Of a DNA stretch of 64,000 nucleotides, positions 29,205 to 38,001 are shown one piece after another; the stretch's first letter is position 1, and each line of letters opens with the position of its first letter. The notes beneath the pieces were generated by a model. It had not been told where the DNA came from and ran no database searches. It saw only the letters and a list, made by a program, of their open reading frames with translations. This DNA comes from Streptomyces diastatochromogenes (GTDB taxonomy: Bacteria; Actinomycetota; Actinomycetes; Streptomycetales; Streptomycetaceae): assembly GCF_002242805.1 (NCBI RefSeq), contig NZ_MCGQ01000001.1, positions 1 through 64,000 of the forward strand, read 5' to 3'. A program made the position numbers and the translations under genes.

Positions 29205-29791
29205 GCCACGCCCCCCGCGTCCCTGTCGGCATCCATGTCGAAGTCCAGCGCCGCCTCGTCCGGCACGATCCCGCGCACGGGCGGGAACACCATCCCCTCT
29301 TCCCCGTCCGCGCAGTCCAGCGCCACCCCACAGGGCACCCCGGCCGCGGGCACCGCCACATCCAACAGGCGCGCGCCGAGAACGGTCTGATACGTCCACT
29401 CGCGCCCCGCCTCGCCGCGCGCGACGGCGTAACGGGCCAGAGCCTGCTCGTCCGAGAAGGCCAGGATGAAGCGGATGCCGTTGAGGTCTGCGGTCAGCAG
29501 GCCGCGTTCCTCGTCCGGTCCGGGGCCGTCACCCAGCGGGACGAGCACGGAAGTGCGGCGGAACTCACCGAGCAGGGCCGCGAACGCGCGTCTGCGAGCG
29601 GCCACTTCGGGACTATCGAGTGCGGGTTCATGAGATGGCTCCGGAACCGGTGGCTGCTCACTGTGCTGTGGTTCCCGCTCCTGGTGCTCGCGCGAAGGCG
29701 CCATCGGCGCCTCTGTCATCTCCGCGTAGTCCGCAAGTCGCGACCGTGGAATCCGCTGCGGCCCGTCGACCGCACCCCCGTGCTCAGACAT
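29201..29791 (-). CDS. SseB-domain protein
   Basis: About 196 residues if started at ATG 29791; later ATGs at 29719 and 29704 are also possible, the second with AGAGG in front. After a Pro/Glu-rich start, residues from about 60 form the SseB N-terminal-type fold: FAALLGEFRRTSVLVPLGDG, GLLTADLNGIRFILAFSDEQ and ARYAVARGEAGREW. SseB-like domains accompany type III and type VII secretion genes, often as regulator or chaperone. It leads the toxin operon. Confidence 0.75.
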   Translation of the reverse strand: MSEHGGAVDGPQRIPRSRLADYAEMTEAPMAPSREHQEREPQHSEQPPVPEPSHEPALDSPEVAARRRAFAALLGEFRRTSVLVPLGDGPGPDEERGLLTADLNGIRFILAFSDEQALARYAVARGEAGREWTYQTVLGARLLDVAVPAAGVPCGVALDCADGEEGMVFPPVRGIVPDEAALDFDMDADRDAGGVA

Positions 29792-30041
29792 GAAACACAT
29801 CATCACAACTGCACACCGCAAGCCGCAAACGGCAGCCGGAGGAGTCGTCGCTTTCGTGTCAGCCATGCAAGCAGGTGACGGACGGCCATGCGGGAGGAGG
29901 GCTTCGGCCAACGCCTCCATGCCAACTCCACGCAGCAGCGCAGCGGTATGCCGGACTGGTCGGTGCCCCGCTCAGTTGCTGGCCTCTTACGAATCAGCTG
30001 CGACCGCTGCGGGCCCGGCTGCCCTTCATCCATGACCACGG

Positions 30042-30070
30042 CCGTCCCCTGTCCGACTGAACAGGGACGG
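30042..30070 (-). terminator. Stem-loop after the lipoprotein gene
   Basis: CCGTCCCCTGT pairs with ACAGGGACGG (one bulged C) around an 8-base loop, 15 bases beyond the lipoprotein stop on the minus strand. Confidence 0.55.
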
Positions 30071-30084
30071 TCGCAAGCCGAGTG

Positions 30085-30855
30085 TCACTTCTTCAGTTTG
30101 TCGAAGTCCAGGACCTCGTCGCCCGGCGGGGGCGTGACGGTCACAGGCTCGTTGAACGCCGAGTACTCGAGCGAGCCGGGCGCAGTGCCGCCCTCGACGG
30201 TCATCCTGAGCGGGTAGGGCTCTCCCTTGGCGGATACGAGGATGGTTCGTGTCCCCCCGGAGCCTTCCTTCCCCGTGAGCGTCACAGCAGGTATGCCATC
30301 GACCTCGGTTTCCGCGCCTCTGCTGAGGGGGCTGTCCTTCTGGAATGCGTTGAAGTCGCAGGCGTAGAAGTCATCGCCCGCCTTCGCGGCCTGTTCCGGC
30401 ACCGCGAACCATCGTCCCTTGAACATCTCGGCGAGGGCGTTCGTCTCCTTGGGTGACGAGCCCTTCCTTCTCCCTGACTGCTGCCAGAACTTCTTGTCGC
30501 CCTTCATGTACCTGTGACCGCGGACCACACGGAGTTCAGTGTGCGCGCCTGCAACAGCGAAGGTCCCCTGACAGCTGCCTTTCCCGGCGACAGTGAAGTC
30601 GACGGTCATCTCCACGCCGTGGCTGGTTCTGCCGCCCTTGACCCTGAACGACTTCAGCTTCGTCATGGCCAGCCGTGACTTCCCGGCAATCTGGGCCGCG
30701 CTCAACCCCTCGAACAGCTTCGCAGGCGACGGCGTTGCGGAAGCAGAGTGTCCTGCCACCTCGGCATTGGCCTTCTTGTCCTCTCCGCACGCGGTGAGCG
30801 CCACCACTGCCGTCACGCACAGGGCCGCAGCCACCAGAAGAGTACGATTAGTCAC
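30085..30855 (-). CDS. Lipoprotein, LppX/LprG-like
   Basis: 256 residues with a signal peptide and lipobox LTAC (Cys 23). The mature part reads KSFRVKGG, VEMTVDFTVAGKGSCQGTF, ELRVVRGHRYMKGDKKFWQQ, then paired Cys in YACDFNAF and IPAVTLTGKEGSGGTRTI. This half-barrel pattern is that of LppX/LprAFG-like extracellular lipoproteins, which carry lipids between membrane and envelope in actinobacteria. It is separate from the toxin operon (terminator between) and its role here is unknown. Confidence 0.8.
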   Translation of the reverse strand: MTNRTLLVAAALCVTAVVALTACGEDKKANAEVAGHSASATPSPAKLFEGLSAAQIAGKSRLAMTKLKSFRVKGGRTSHGVEMTVDFTVAGKGSCQGTFAVAGAHTELRVVRGHRYMKGDKKFWQQSGRRKGSSPKETNALAEMFKGRWFAVPEQAAKAGDDFYACDFNAFQKDSPLSRGAETEVDGIPAVTLTGKEGSGGTRTILVSAKGEPYPLRMTVEGGTAPGSLEYSAFNEPVTVTPPPGDEVLDFDKLKK

Positions 30856-31379
30856 CTTTATTTCCCCTTAAACAATCCGACAAAGGGATACAGCCACCAG
30901 CGCCTGATACGGCTCACTAGTGACGCGATGCCCTCCCCAACGTGCCCAAAGCGTTGCCCGCCGGCGAAAGCGGCTGCCGTCTGTCGTGCCGCCAGGCGCC
31001 ATAGAGCCGAACCGGTCGGGGGTCTCCACCGTGATCTTGTACCTGGTCACACCGACGGAAAGCATGCGCGCACGCCCAGACGCCATCAAGCCCCCTCCCA
31101 CACGCCGCTCCCCCGCATCACGTGAAGGGGGAACTGGCGACCCAAAAGCAACAAAGGCAGACCAACGAGCCGAACCGACTGGCCATAGCTCAGTATCCAG
31201 TCGACTCGACCGAAAGTTGATCAGTGAAGCGAGACTGTAGACGTCATGAAGAAGCCGTGAACAGGGGGAATGCTGAACGGCCCCCACACGGGCAGGTGAT
31301 GTCGATCACGACCGGGGCCCCGAGGTAGCCCTCCCCTGTCAGCGCAGGTATCCGCTGGCGGGATTCACGGATCACACGC
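30856..31379. other. Gene-free stretch
   Basis: Both strands have open frames of 100-140 codons, but none has a plausible start, ribosome site or family. A minus-strand frame near 30990-31080 (ARMLSVGVTRYKITVETPDR) may be a shred of an older gene. Nothing else is supported. Confidence 0.35.
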
Positions 31380-31620
31380 GAACCTTCAGACGATCGCCAT
31401 CCTGCTTGTCGCGCTGATGGCCATGACCGCCGCTGCTTGAGGTAGCTCAGACAGCGCTCGACGACGCTACGACGGCGGTAAACAGCCCTGCCGAAGCCGC
31501 ACCGGCGGTCGCCGCGGTGCATCCAGCCGCCACCGGTCGAAGCGCTCGCCGGATGTGCGCCTTGATTCCGCATCTGCGCAGGACCCTGAACTGGCGCCCC
31601 GTACGCCGGCTACGGGTGCA
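31380..31620 (-). pseudogene. IS5-type transposase remnant
   Basis: Read on the minus strand, LRRCGIKAHIRR (normally LRRRGIKAVIPE) is followed in a shifted frame by FGRAVYRRRSVVERCLSYLK, the ERC(F)NxLK motif of IS5-group transposases. Only this C-terminal catalytic stretch is left, with at least one frameshift. Confidence 0.7.
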
Positions 31621-31625
31621 CCGCG

Positions 31626-33140
31626 TCACCGGCCGGGGGCGCACAAGCCCTGCTGCCAGCTGAGTCCCGACTCTTCAGCTGCTCTGCCAGGGGTGTCGTG
31701 AATCCAGGACAGGCCGCCAAGGTCCAGACGCTGGCGGGTACGAGTGACAGCTACGTAGGCCAGGCGTGCTTCGGCGTCGTCGATCGGCTCGGGGGCAGTC
31801 GCGGGATCGCTTGGTTCTCCCGGCTGCTGGTGCTGCTTGGGGCGGGCGAAGTCGTCGGCGATCAGGACGCACGGCCATTCCCGTCCCTTGGCTTTGTGGG
31901 CGGTGGAGATAGTGACCTGGGCGTGTGGTTCGGGGACGAGTTGGGCGACGGCGGCGAGGATGGCGTCGGCGCCGTGGCTGTCGACGAGGTTGACCAGCGG
32001 CTGCAGGTCGCGTCCGGCTGGGTCGTGGGCGGCGTAGTCCTGCAGATCGCCCCAGCAGGGGAAGAGGAGCAGTTCGGGATGGTGGGTGCGGCGGCCTTCT
32101 TTCAGGTCGCGCGCAGCCTGGGCGAGAGCGTGCAGGCTGTCACCTCCCCCGGCTAGAGCAACCTGGTATCCGTCGGCCATGAGGGTCATCACCTGGGCCA
32201 TGGCACCGACGTTGGTGCGGCACAACACAGCATCGGGGCTGGCGACAGGGCCGATCTCGGTGGACACGGCTGGGGTGCCGGTGAGGCGGATGGGGGCATC
32301 GGCCAGATGCAGCCAGCGGTTGGCTTCCTCGGCGAGGTCGGGTCCGAAGCGGAAGGACTGCGACAGGGTCAGCTGGGTCCCGTTGAAGCCGGTCATGACG
32401 TCTTTGGCGCCGCGCCAGTGATAGATGGCCTGGGCGGAGTCGCCGACCATCACGAGCTGGGCGTGGTCGCGCTGGGCGAGGAAGATCTCCTCCACGACGG
32501 GGTTGGTGTCCTGGGCCTCATCCAGGAGCAGGAAGTCGGCGTCGAGTTTCGGCCGGGTGAGGGCCCAGATCTTCAGGTAGTGGTCGTGTTCGAAGCGGAC
32601 ACAGCCGTCGTCGGGGTTCTGCAGGTCCGTCCAGGCCTTGCGGGCCACCGGGACGATGTGGGAGGCGAGTTCGCGGTGCAGATCCTTATCTTCCAGGCCG
32701 CGTAGCTTCGGGACGTGGTGGCGAGCGATCTCGGTGTCGCTGGTGTGGCAGAAACGGTTCACGGTGCGCAGGAGTGCGTTGGACAGGGCCCGTTGGGAGA
32801 CTTCGCGTTCGCCGATGCGGACGGCTTTGGTGAGGCCGAGGGCCTGTCCGGTCTGCCAGGCCGGGCGGCGTGGGGCGTTCAGACGGGGGGTGTAGTGGTG
32901 GCCGACAGCGGCGTAGGCGAGGGCGTGGGTGGTCTTGCACTGCACGGTGCGCGGGAAGCGGGCGGCGGCGTCCTGTGCGATGGCCCGGTTGTAGGCGAGG
33001 CAGCGGCCGCGACGTCGGGTGGAGCGGGCGAGCAGGGCCAGCATGGTGGTCTTGCCGGTGCCGGCTCCGGCTTGCACGGCAAGGTGTTCGCCGGCGTGGA
33101 AGGCGTCGGCCGCAGCGGTCTGTTCATCGGTGGGCTTCAT
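31626..33140 (-). CDS. UvrD/Rep-like superfamily 1 DNA helicase
   Basis: 504 residues. Motif I (Walker A) AVQAGAGTGKTTML at 21-34, motif II DEAQD at 207-211, motif III VGDSAQAIYHWRGA at 232-245, motif IV SQSFRFG, motif V TISTAHKAKGREWPCVLI, and motif VI LAYVAVTRTRQRL near the C-terminus are all present in order. It is shorter than UvrD or PcrA because domains 1B and 2B are reduced. Such compact helicases are common on Streptomyces linear plasmids. The start overlaps the stop of the gene before it by four bases. A fragment of a second copy is found at 52022-52167. Confidence 0.9.
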   Translation of the reverse strand: MKPTDEQTAAADAFHAGEHLAVQAGAGTGKTTMLALLARSTRRRGRCLAYNRAIAQDAAARFPRTVQCKTTHALAYAAVGHHYTPRLNAPRRPAWQTGQALGLTKAVRIGEREVSQRALSNALLRTVNRFCHTSDTEIARHHVPKLRGLEDKDLHRELASHIVPVARKAWTDLQNPDDGCVRFEHDHYLKIWALTRPKLDADFLLLDEAQDTNPVVEEIFLAQRDHAQLVMVGDSAQAIYHWRGAKDVMTGFNGTQLTLSQSFRFGPDLAEEANRWLHLADAPIRLTGTPAVSTEIGPVASPDAVLCRTNVGAMAQVMTLMADGYQVALAGGGDSLHALAQAARDLKEGRRTHHPELLLFPCWGDLQDYAAHDPAGRDLQPLVNLVDSHGADAILAAVAQLVPEPHAQVTISTAHKAKGREWPCVLIADDFARPKQHQQPGEPSDPATAPEPIDDAEARLAYVAVTRTRQRLDLGGLSWIHDTPGRAAEESGLSWQQGLCAPGR

Positions 33141-33613
33141 GACGTGGGGTCCTTGGGGAGTCGGGCAAGTGCATGCCCGACGGCGGAGAGCAGATGTGCG
33201 GGGCTGGTGTGGGCCAGCAACTGGCGCACCTCCTGATGGAGGCGGTCGATCTCACGCTCGGCGTGGTGGGCCAACGCACGGTGCACAGCCAGTTCCATGA
33301 AGCATTCCGAGGTCAGGCCCGCTCGGCGGGCTTCGGCCTTCACGGCGGCGTGTGCATCAAAGGGGAAGGCCACGTTGAGCAGCACCTTGTGCTCCGCGTC
33401 CGGGTAGTGCGTGGTGATCACGTCGATGGGCAGCAGTCCCCCGAGCTGGTGGCGCAGCCGGCGTGCCGCCCGGTGGGGCGTCTTGGCGTCGACGAGGGCC
33501 ATGAGCCGGGTGGTGCCGTGGTTGGCCGCGAGCGGCATTCTGCGGCACACGGCGTCGAGTTCAGCCTGGTTCAGGGCACGGGTGAGGGTGATCTCCAGAG
33601 CGTGGTGCGGCAT
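33137..33613 (-). CDS. Hypothetical protein, plasmid type
   Basis: 158 residues, translationally coupled to the helicase (ATGA overlap). It opens with ALEITLTRALNQAELDAVCR and has AEHKVLLNVAFPFDAHAAVK and REIDRLHQEVRQLLAHTSPA. The centre resembles a ribbon-helix-like stretch, and the rest is helical. No family is recognised; the overlap suggests that it works with or regulates the helicase. Confidence 0.7.
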   Translation of the reverse strand: MPHHALEITLTRALNQAELDAVCRRMPLAANHGTTRLMALVDAKTPHRAARRLRHQLGGLLPIDVITTHYPDAEHKVLLNVAFPFDAHAAVKAEARRAGLTSECFMELAVHRALAHHAEREIDRLHQEVRQLLAHTSPAHLLSAVGHALARLPKDPTS

Positions 33614-33616
33614 CTG

Positions 33617-34486
33617 TCACCGTCGGCGGGGGCGGTGCTGCTTGGGGGCCGGCAGCTGGGTGTGGATGTGAGCCGTGTGGAGGAGCGGGTCGAAGGGCTG
33701 CCAACCGGCCAGGGCCAGATCGGCGGCTGCGGGGGTGGCGGCGTGGACGGTGCAGCGTTGGGCGCGCCAGCGCAGTTGCTCCGCGTAGGGCAGGCGGCTG
33801 AGGTCGTAGACGGCCATGTGTGTGTCGGGCAGGGTGAGTTGGCCGCGTCGGGGCTGAGTGGGAAGCAGCATCCAGCGTCCTGCGGAGCGGGCCGGGTCAA
33901 GGATGGGGTGTGTGCAGCGGTGTCTTTGGCGGGTCTGAGCGACGCAGCGGATGTCTTCGATGGGGCCTTCGCCGAGGTAGTTGACGAGAAGGATGCGGAC
34001 GACGGGGCGGGCGGGGTGCCTGTCGTCGCCTTCTGGGGCTGCGGTGGCGGGGGTGCGGGGTTGAGGGGTGAAGGCACCGGTGTCGATCAGGCGCCGGGAG
34101 CGAAGGGCCAGCTGGCGGTGCAGTGGTGTGAGGCGGGGGTTGCTGGTTCGGGAGTGGGGGGTCTGCTGGGGGCAGAGGGTGGCGTGCGGGATGCGGCACC
34201 ATCCGCTGCCGTCGTCGTGGGGGTGGGCGATGCCGCCGCTGAGGTGCCAGCGGCAGGCTTGGGAGACGTCGGCGGTGGCTACTTCCGTGGGGTGCAGGGC
34301 GATGGGCCGGTCGTCGGGGCGCGGGTACCAGTCGATGCGGTTGCCGCAGTGGCGGCAGCGGCCGGTCTGTCCGGTGCGCAGCAGGCGGCTGGGGCTGTTC
34401 GCGGCGATCTGTAGAGAGCGGCGGGGAGGGGTGTGGCGGGGGCTGCCGTCCCAATGGCTGCCGGTGTGTGGGGGGTGGGGGCGCAT
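33617..34486 (-). CDS. DUF6083-type zinc-binding protein
   Basis: 289 residues. The signature is at about 43-110: CRHCGNRIDWYPRPDDRPIA, HPTEV, CRWHLSGGIAHPHDDGSGWC then RIPHATLCP, with two Cys pairs and several His that likely hold zinc. I associate this with DUF6083, a family of unknown function in Streptomyces, often on plasmids. The C-terminal half is Pro/Arg-rich with a second cluster (IEDIRCVAQTRQRHRC). It ends three bases before the next gene starts, so it belongs to the same operon as the helicase. Nucleic-acid binding is a guess from the zinc ribbon. Confidence 0.75.
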   Translation of the reverse strand: MRPHPPHTGSHWDGSPRHTPPRRSLQIAANSPSRLLRTGQTGRCRHCGNRIDWYPRPDDRPIALHPTEVATADVSQACRWHLSGGIAHPHDDGSGWCRIPHATLCPQQTPHSRTSNPRLTPLHRQLALRSRRLIDTGAFTPQPRTPATAAPEGDDRHPARPVVRILLVNYLGEGPIEDIRCVAQTRQRHRCTHPILDPARSAGRWMLLPTQPRRGQLTLPDTHMAVYDLSRLPYAEQLRWRAQRCTVHAATPAAADLALAGWQPFDPLLHTAHIHTQLPAPKQHRPRRR

Positions 34487-34661
34487 GGCGGTGACCGTGC
34501 CAGGTGCCGCGCTGGTGGCTGGTGGCGGCTTTCGGAGATGTCACGCGATCGGCCCAACATGCGGGAACGCATGCCCGGTGTATGGATCTGTCGTTCGATG
34601 CCGTCTCGCCTGTGCGGGTGATTCTCTCCCGGCGTCACGAGCGGCTGGCGGCAACGCCGGG

Positions 34662-34925
34662 TCAGGGCTGTGGTGCGCCGGGGGTGGGGTGTCCCTCGCA
34701 CAGGGAGGTGAGGAAGCGTTCGATGGGGACGTCGAAGGCGTGGGCCAGGGCGTGCCAGGTGGTGAGGCTGCCGGTGGTGCGGCCGTGTTCGAGGTCGATG
34801 AGGGTGCGCCTGGCCAGGCCGCTGTGTTCGGCGAGTTCGTCGAAGGTCCATCCGCGTTCGCCCCTGAGCCGCGCGAGTTCGAGGCGCAGCGCGGTGAGGT
34901 TGGGGTCGGGCGGGATGATCGTCAC
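34662..34925 (-). CDS. XRE-family DNA-binding regulator
   Basis: 87 residues from GTG 34925. The helix-turn-helix is clear: LRLELARLRGERGWTFDELA, EHSGLARRTLIDLEHGRTTG, SLTTWHALAHAFDVPIERFL. A further GTG at 34976 lies inside an operator-like repeat and is less likely. It is divergent from the gene at 35105, with three matching palindromes between them, so it probably represses both directions. Confidence 0.85.
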   Translation of the reverse strand: MTIIPPDPNLTALRLELARLRGERGWTFDELAEHSGLARRTLIDLEHGRTTGSLTTWHALAHAFDVPIERFLTSLCEGHPTPGAPQP

Positions 34926-34939
34926 CCCACCATCCGACG

Positions 34940-35022
34940 GTGCAGACCTCTGCCCTGTCAGTGCAGACCTCTGCACTATTTGTCCCGGAGGGATGCGAGG
35001 GCCACGGTGCAGAGATCTGCAC
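34940..35022. promoter_or_regulatory. Three palindromic operators between divergent genes
   Basis: GTGCAGA-N2-TCTGCAC occurs perfectly at 34961-34976 (N2 = CC) and 35007-35022 (N2 = GA), and with one or two changed bases at 34940-34955. The first two centres are 21 bp apart, two helical turns, so dimers would bind the same face. They are the likely binding sites of the XRE protein at 34662-34925. Confidence 0.75.
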
Positions 35023-35104
35023 TACCGTGCGTCCGTCCCGGGACGCCTGGCTGCAGGCATTCGCGGAGTCCTGCGGCGCGGACAGAAAGGAGGACGGTCA
35101 GCCG

Positions 35105-36151
35105 ATGAGGCTCGGCGGTGCCGCAGTGCGGCGGATCTGGACGGTGGAACTGCGTCCACGGGCAGGCGGGCCGAACCTCGTCTGCGCCCATTGCACCGCC
35201 CGCACATCCGCGTGTGAGGCCGCATCCGCACGGTCCGCCGCCCTGGCCCACCTGGCCCGTCACGCGCGCGCTGACGCGTTGCCCGGGCATCTGCGCACAT
35301 GCCAGTGCCGGGCTCAGGGCTGCCGCTGGCATCCGCGCCACCGCGGCTGCGCCGGCCCGGTACTGCTCGCCCTCACCCGGGACCACAGCGGCCGCACCTG
35401 GCGGCTGGCCGACGCCTGCGCAGCCTGCGCGGCCGCGACCAGCCACACAGCCATCGTCCCGGACACACAGCTCGGCAGGCCCCACTCCCCCGCCCCGCCG
35501 GCGCCTCCACGTGGCACTCACCGGCTTGGGGAGGAAGAACGCACACGGGCACGGGAGACACTCACCTACCTCGCCACCGCGCTGCCCCGGTTCACCTCCC
35601 CCGCCGCCCGCATGCTCGCCCTGCAATGCGCCCTGCGTGCCGACGCCCGTGGCCACGCCCGCCTGCCCGCGGGCCTGCTACGCAGCATGCGCCTGCACGG
35701 ACGCACGGAAATCTGGGAGGAACTCGCCCACGGAGCCTGGCTGCAGTCCCCCGATCTCAGGTCAACGCGGGTGGAGGTGCAGCTGCTCGACGCCGCGGTC
35801 CTGGAGCAGGTCCCGGGTCGAAGGGCGCGCTGTCGCGCCGCCCACTGGGCGCTGCACCCCACACCATTGCACCTGCCCGCGGCCTCGCCGCCCGCACTGC
35901 GACTGATCACACTCGTCCTGGCCGCACACACCGGCGATCACACTGTCCACAGCATCGACATGGACGCACTCACCCGCCTGAGCGGGCATTCGACCCATCA
36001 GACCGCAGAGCTACTCGATCGGCTGGTCGCCGTGCACGCGCTGGCAGCCTGGCACCCCAACCAGTACACCGACGAGGTGTTGTGGCAACCGTTCGTGCAG
36101 CACTCAAAGGTGCGGCCTGCAGCACGGCGTGCGCGGCCCATCATCCGGTAG
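35105..36151 (+). CDS. Plasmid-type zinc/winged-helix hypothetical protein
   Basis: 348 residues from ATG 35105, 11 bases behind AAAGGAGG; the open frame continues upstream but runs through the operators. The N-terminal third is Cys/His-rich (LVCAHCTARTSACEAA, CQCRAQGCRWHPRHRGCAGP, ACAACAAATSHTA), probably zinc-binding. The C-terminal part has a winged-helix pattern: HSIDMDALTRLSGHSTHQTA then ELLDRLVAVHALAAWH. I recall similar proteins on Streptomyces linear plasmids, where the role is unknown; replication or regulation is possible. Confidence 0.7.
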   Translation: MRLGGAAVRRIWTVELRPRAGGPNLVCAHCTARTSACEAASARSAALAHLARHARADALPGHLRTCQCRAQGCRWHPRHRGCAGPVLLALTRDHSGRTWRLADACAACAAATSHTAIVPDTQLGRPHSPAPPAPPRGTHRLGEEERTRARETLTYLATALPRFTSPAARMLALQCALRADARGHARLPAGLLRSMRLHGRTEIWEELAHGAWLQSPDLRSTRVEVQLLDAAVLEQVPGRRARCRAAHWALHPTPLHLPAASPPALRLITLVLAAHTGDHTVHSIDMDALTRLSGHSTHQTAELLDRLVAVHALAAWHPNQYTDEVLWQPFVQHSKVRPAARRARPIIR

Positions 36152-36334
36152 CGCACCTTCGCGCAGGTCCCGTACCAGAGCCCTATCACCGGAAGGTGTT
36201 GCTCGCACAGCAAAATCAGGGCCTTCCACCCGTATCATCGCCGCACCAAGGCACGCCGCGGCCGGAACATCTTCCCTGACCCGCTGCAACCGCCCGGCAG
36301 AGCTTCGACCCGGCCCCCAACCGAGGAGAGACCG

Positions 36335-36967
36335 ATGTCTGAAGAGACGGCTACCGCCACCGAGTTGGCTTCGCAGTACATCAGCCAAGTGGCCAACGAC
36401 CTGGAAGCCAACGTCAAGGAACAAGAGCGCATCACGGCAGAACTCACCGCGCTCCAACAGCAGTTGGTCACGCTGCAGCGCAACCACTCCGTGCTGATGG
36501 GCATGCAGCAGGCACTCGGCGTCACGACCCCGCCCGCTGAACCCGCCAAGGCCGACCGCACCGCTGTGCCCTCCCCCAGGAAGAAGACCACGGCTGCGCC
36601 CAGCAAGCGGCGACCGGCGAAGACGGCCACCGCAAAGCCGCCCGCCACCAAGAAGCAGTCCGTCAGGAAGCCTGTTACCAAGAAGGCGGCCACGAAGACG
36701 GGGACCACCCTGGTTGACCTCATCCACGGTCACGTCATCGAGCAGAGCGAACCCCGCTCCGCGGCGGAAATCGCCGAGGCACTCGGCCATGCGCACCCCG
36801 ACCGCAACATCAAGACCACCGTCGTGCGCACCACCCTCGAAAACCTCGTCGCCAAGAGCCTGGCCCAGCGGACCAAGCAGGGCAGCTCCGTCTTCTACAC
36901 CGCCGCCCATGCGCCGGAGCCGACAGCGGCACCCGCAGCCGAGGTCCAGCCCGAAACTGCCGGATAA
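36335..36967 (+). CDS. DNA-binding protein: coiled coil, basic linker and winged helix
   Basis: 210 residues behind GAGGAGAG. Residues 5-60 form a coiled coil (QERITAELTALQQQLVTLQR). Residues 75-130 are a Lys/Ala/Pro-rich, histone H1-like linker (KRRPAKTATAKPPATKKQSV). The last part is a winged helix (SAAEIAEALGHAHPDRNIKT, TVVRTTLENLVAKSLAQRTK, then a Phe-Tyr strand) of BlaI-like style. It should bind DNA as a dimer through its winged helix, with the basic tail contacting DNA non-specifically. It may be a nucleoid-type or plasmid regulator. Confidence 0.78.
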   Translation: MSEETATATELASQYISQVANDLEANVKEQERITAELTALQQQLVTLQRNHSVLMGMQQALGVTTPPAEPAKADRTAVPSPRKKTTAAPSKRRPAKTATAKPPATKKQSVRKPVTKKAATKTGTTLVDLIHGHVIEQSEPRSAAEIAEALGHAHPDRNIKTTVVRTTLENLVAKSLAQRTKQGSSVFYTAAHAPEPTAAPAAEVQPETAG

Positions 36968-37023
36968 GCCGCGGGACCCTCGGCTGCCCGCATGAAGCGT
37001 GCCCGCCTGCCGTCTGGCGTTGG

Positions 37024-37450
37024 TCAGCGCTCCCGGGCGGAAGCTCCGTAGCGGTCGGTCTGGCGGAGCACCACCAGGTCCTGTGCCGGTGCGGACCACA
37101 CCTGGATGAGGTACCACTCGGTGATCTCGTCCGGGGCGAGGTCGATGGCGGTGTCCCGGCCTCGGGCGTGGAGGCGCAGCCGGTAGTCGCCGGGGCCGTC
37201 GAAGGACGGGACGGGCAACTCCTCGTCGAGGTCGGCCATCAGGCCTCGCACCATGAGTTCTGCCGATACCGAGTGCAATGACAGTTCGACGGTCTCGTCC
37301 CACCCGGTGTGCTCTGGCTGGGGTGCATTGGTGTGGAAGTGACGGTGACTTCGCCGGTGCGGATGCCGGTGAGGACCGCCGCGACGCCGTCTTGGGATGC
37401 TGCCGGGCCCTAGCTGGTGCCGGTGCCGGTCCGTGTCGTGCTGCCCACCG
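37024..37450 (-). pseudogene. Hypothetical gene with frameshift
   Basis: The C-terminal 85 residues are convincing (WDETVELSLHSVSAELMVRG, GPGDYRLRLHARGRDTAIDL, EITEWYLIQVW, LVVLRQTDRYG). Upstream, the matching N-terminal sequence (GVAAVLTGIRTGEVTVT) is in another frame, which breaks near 37335-37345, and that frame has a stop near 37410. A one-base change or sequencing error is needed to join them. This is a Streptomyces family of unknown function. Confidence 0.55.
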
Positions 37451-37528
37451 ATCCGATGCTCGGGCATGAACCGCAGCGTGTCGTCGCACGGCTGTGGAAG
37501 CGGCGGCAGACGCTGAACGCGGTGGCGC

Positions 37529-37726
37529 TCAGCCGATCAAAGTCCGCAACACGGGCACGCTGCCGCCAGCGCTGATCAGGCCTGTGAGTACCGCTCCTGC
37601 CGCCGAGGTGCCGGTCAGAAAGGTGAGGCCTGCCACCACCAGACCGATCACCGCCGCGGTCAGCAGGACGAGGGCGGTGTGCAGTGACAGGAACGGGCCG
37701 GACGGCGGGGGCGGGGCGGAACTCAC
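37529..37726 (-). CDS. Small membrane protein
   Basis: 65 residues from GTG 37726, seven bases behind GGGAG. Two hydrophobic segments (LHTALVLLTAAVIGLVVAGL and TSAAGAVLTGLISAGGSV) make a hairpin in the membrane. The pattern fits small inner-membrane proteins on mobile elements; function unknown. Confidence 0.6.
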   Translation of the reverse strand: MSSAPPPPSGPFLSLHTALVLLTAAVIGLVVAGLTFLTGTSAAGAVLTGLISAGGSVPVLRTLIG

Positions 37727-38001
37727 TTGTTTCTCCCAGGTGTTGACCAGTCGGTGCCCGCTCCTATGTCGCGCGCGCCGCACCGCCCCACGGGCGTTTC
37801 CTCGGCCGCGTCCGCCATAAAAGATCTTGAAGAGATTCCGTGGGATTCCCTGCCTGAGCGCACTTACAAGAGCAGACCGCTGGACAACAGGAAAGGGGAG
37901 GGCATGCAGGGCGACGGCGTGGATGGCCTACCGGGGGTCGCGCACGTCCGGGACTTACAACCTGCAGGCTGTCCCGGAGAGCATGAACTGGGCGCGCCAG
38001 T

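Noticed and set aside
30868..31287. 139-codon minus-strand frame
   Set aside because: No start signal or family, irregular composition; only a short part looks protein-like.
34940..35104. N-terminal extension of the gene at 35105
   Set aside because: The extension runs through three operator repeats and has no ribosome site; the ATG at 35105 follows AAAGGAGG.
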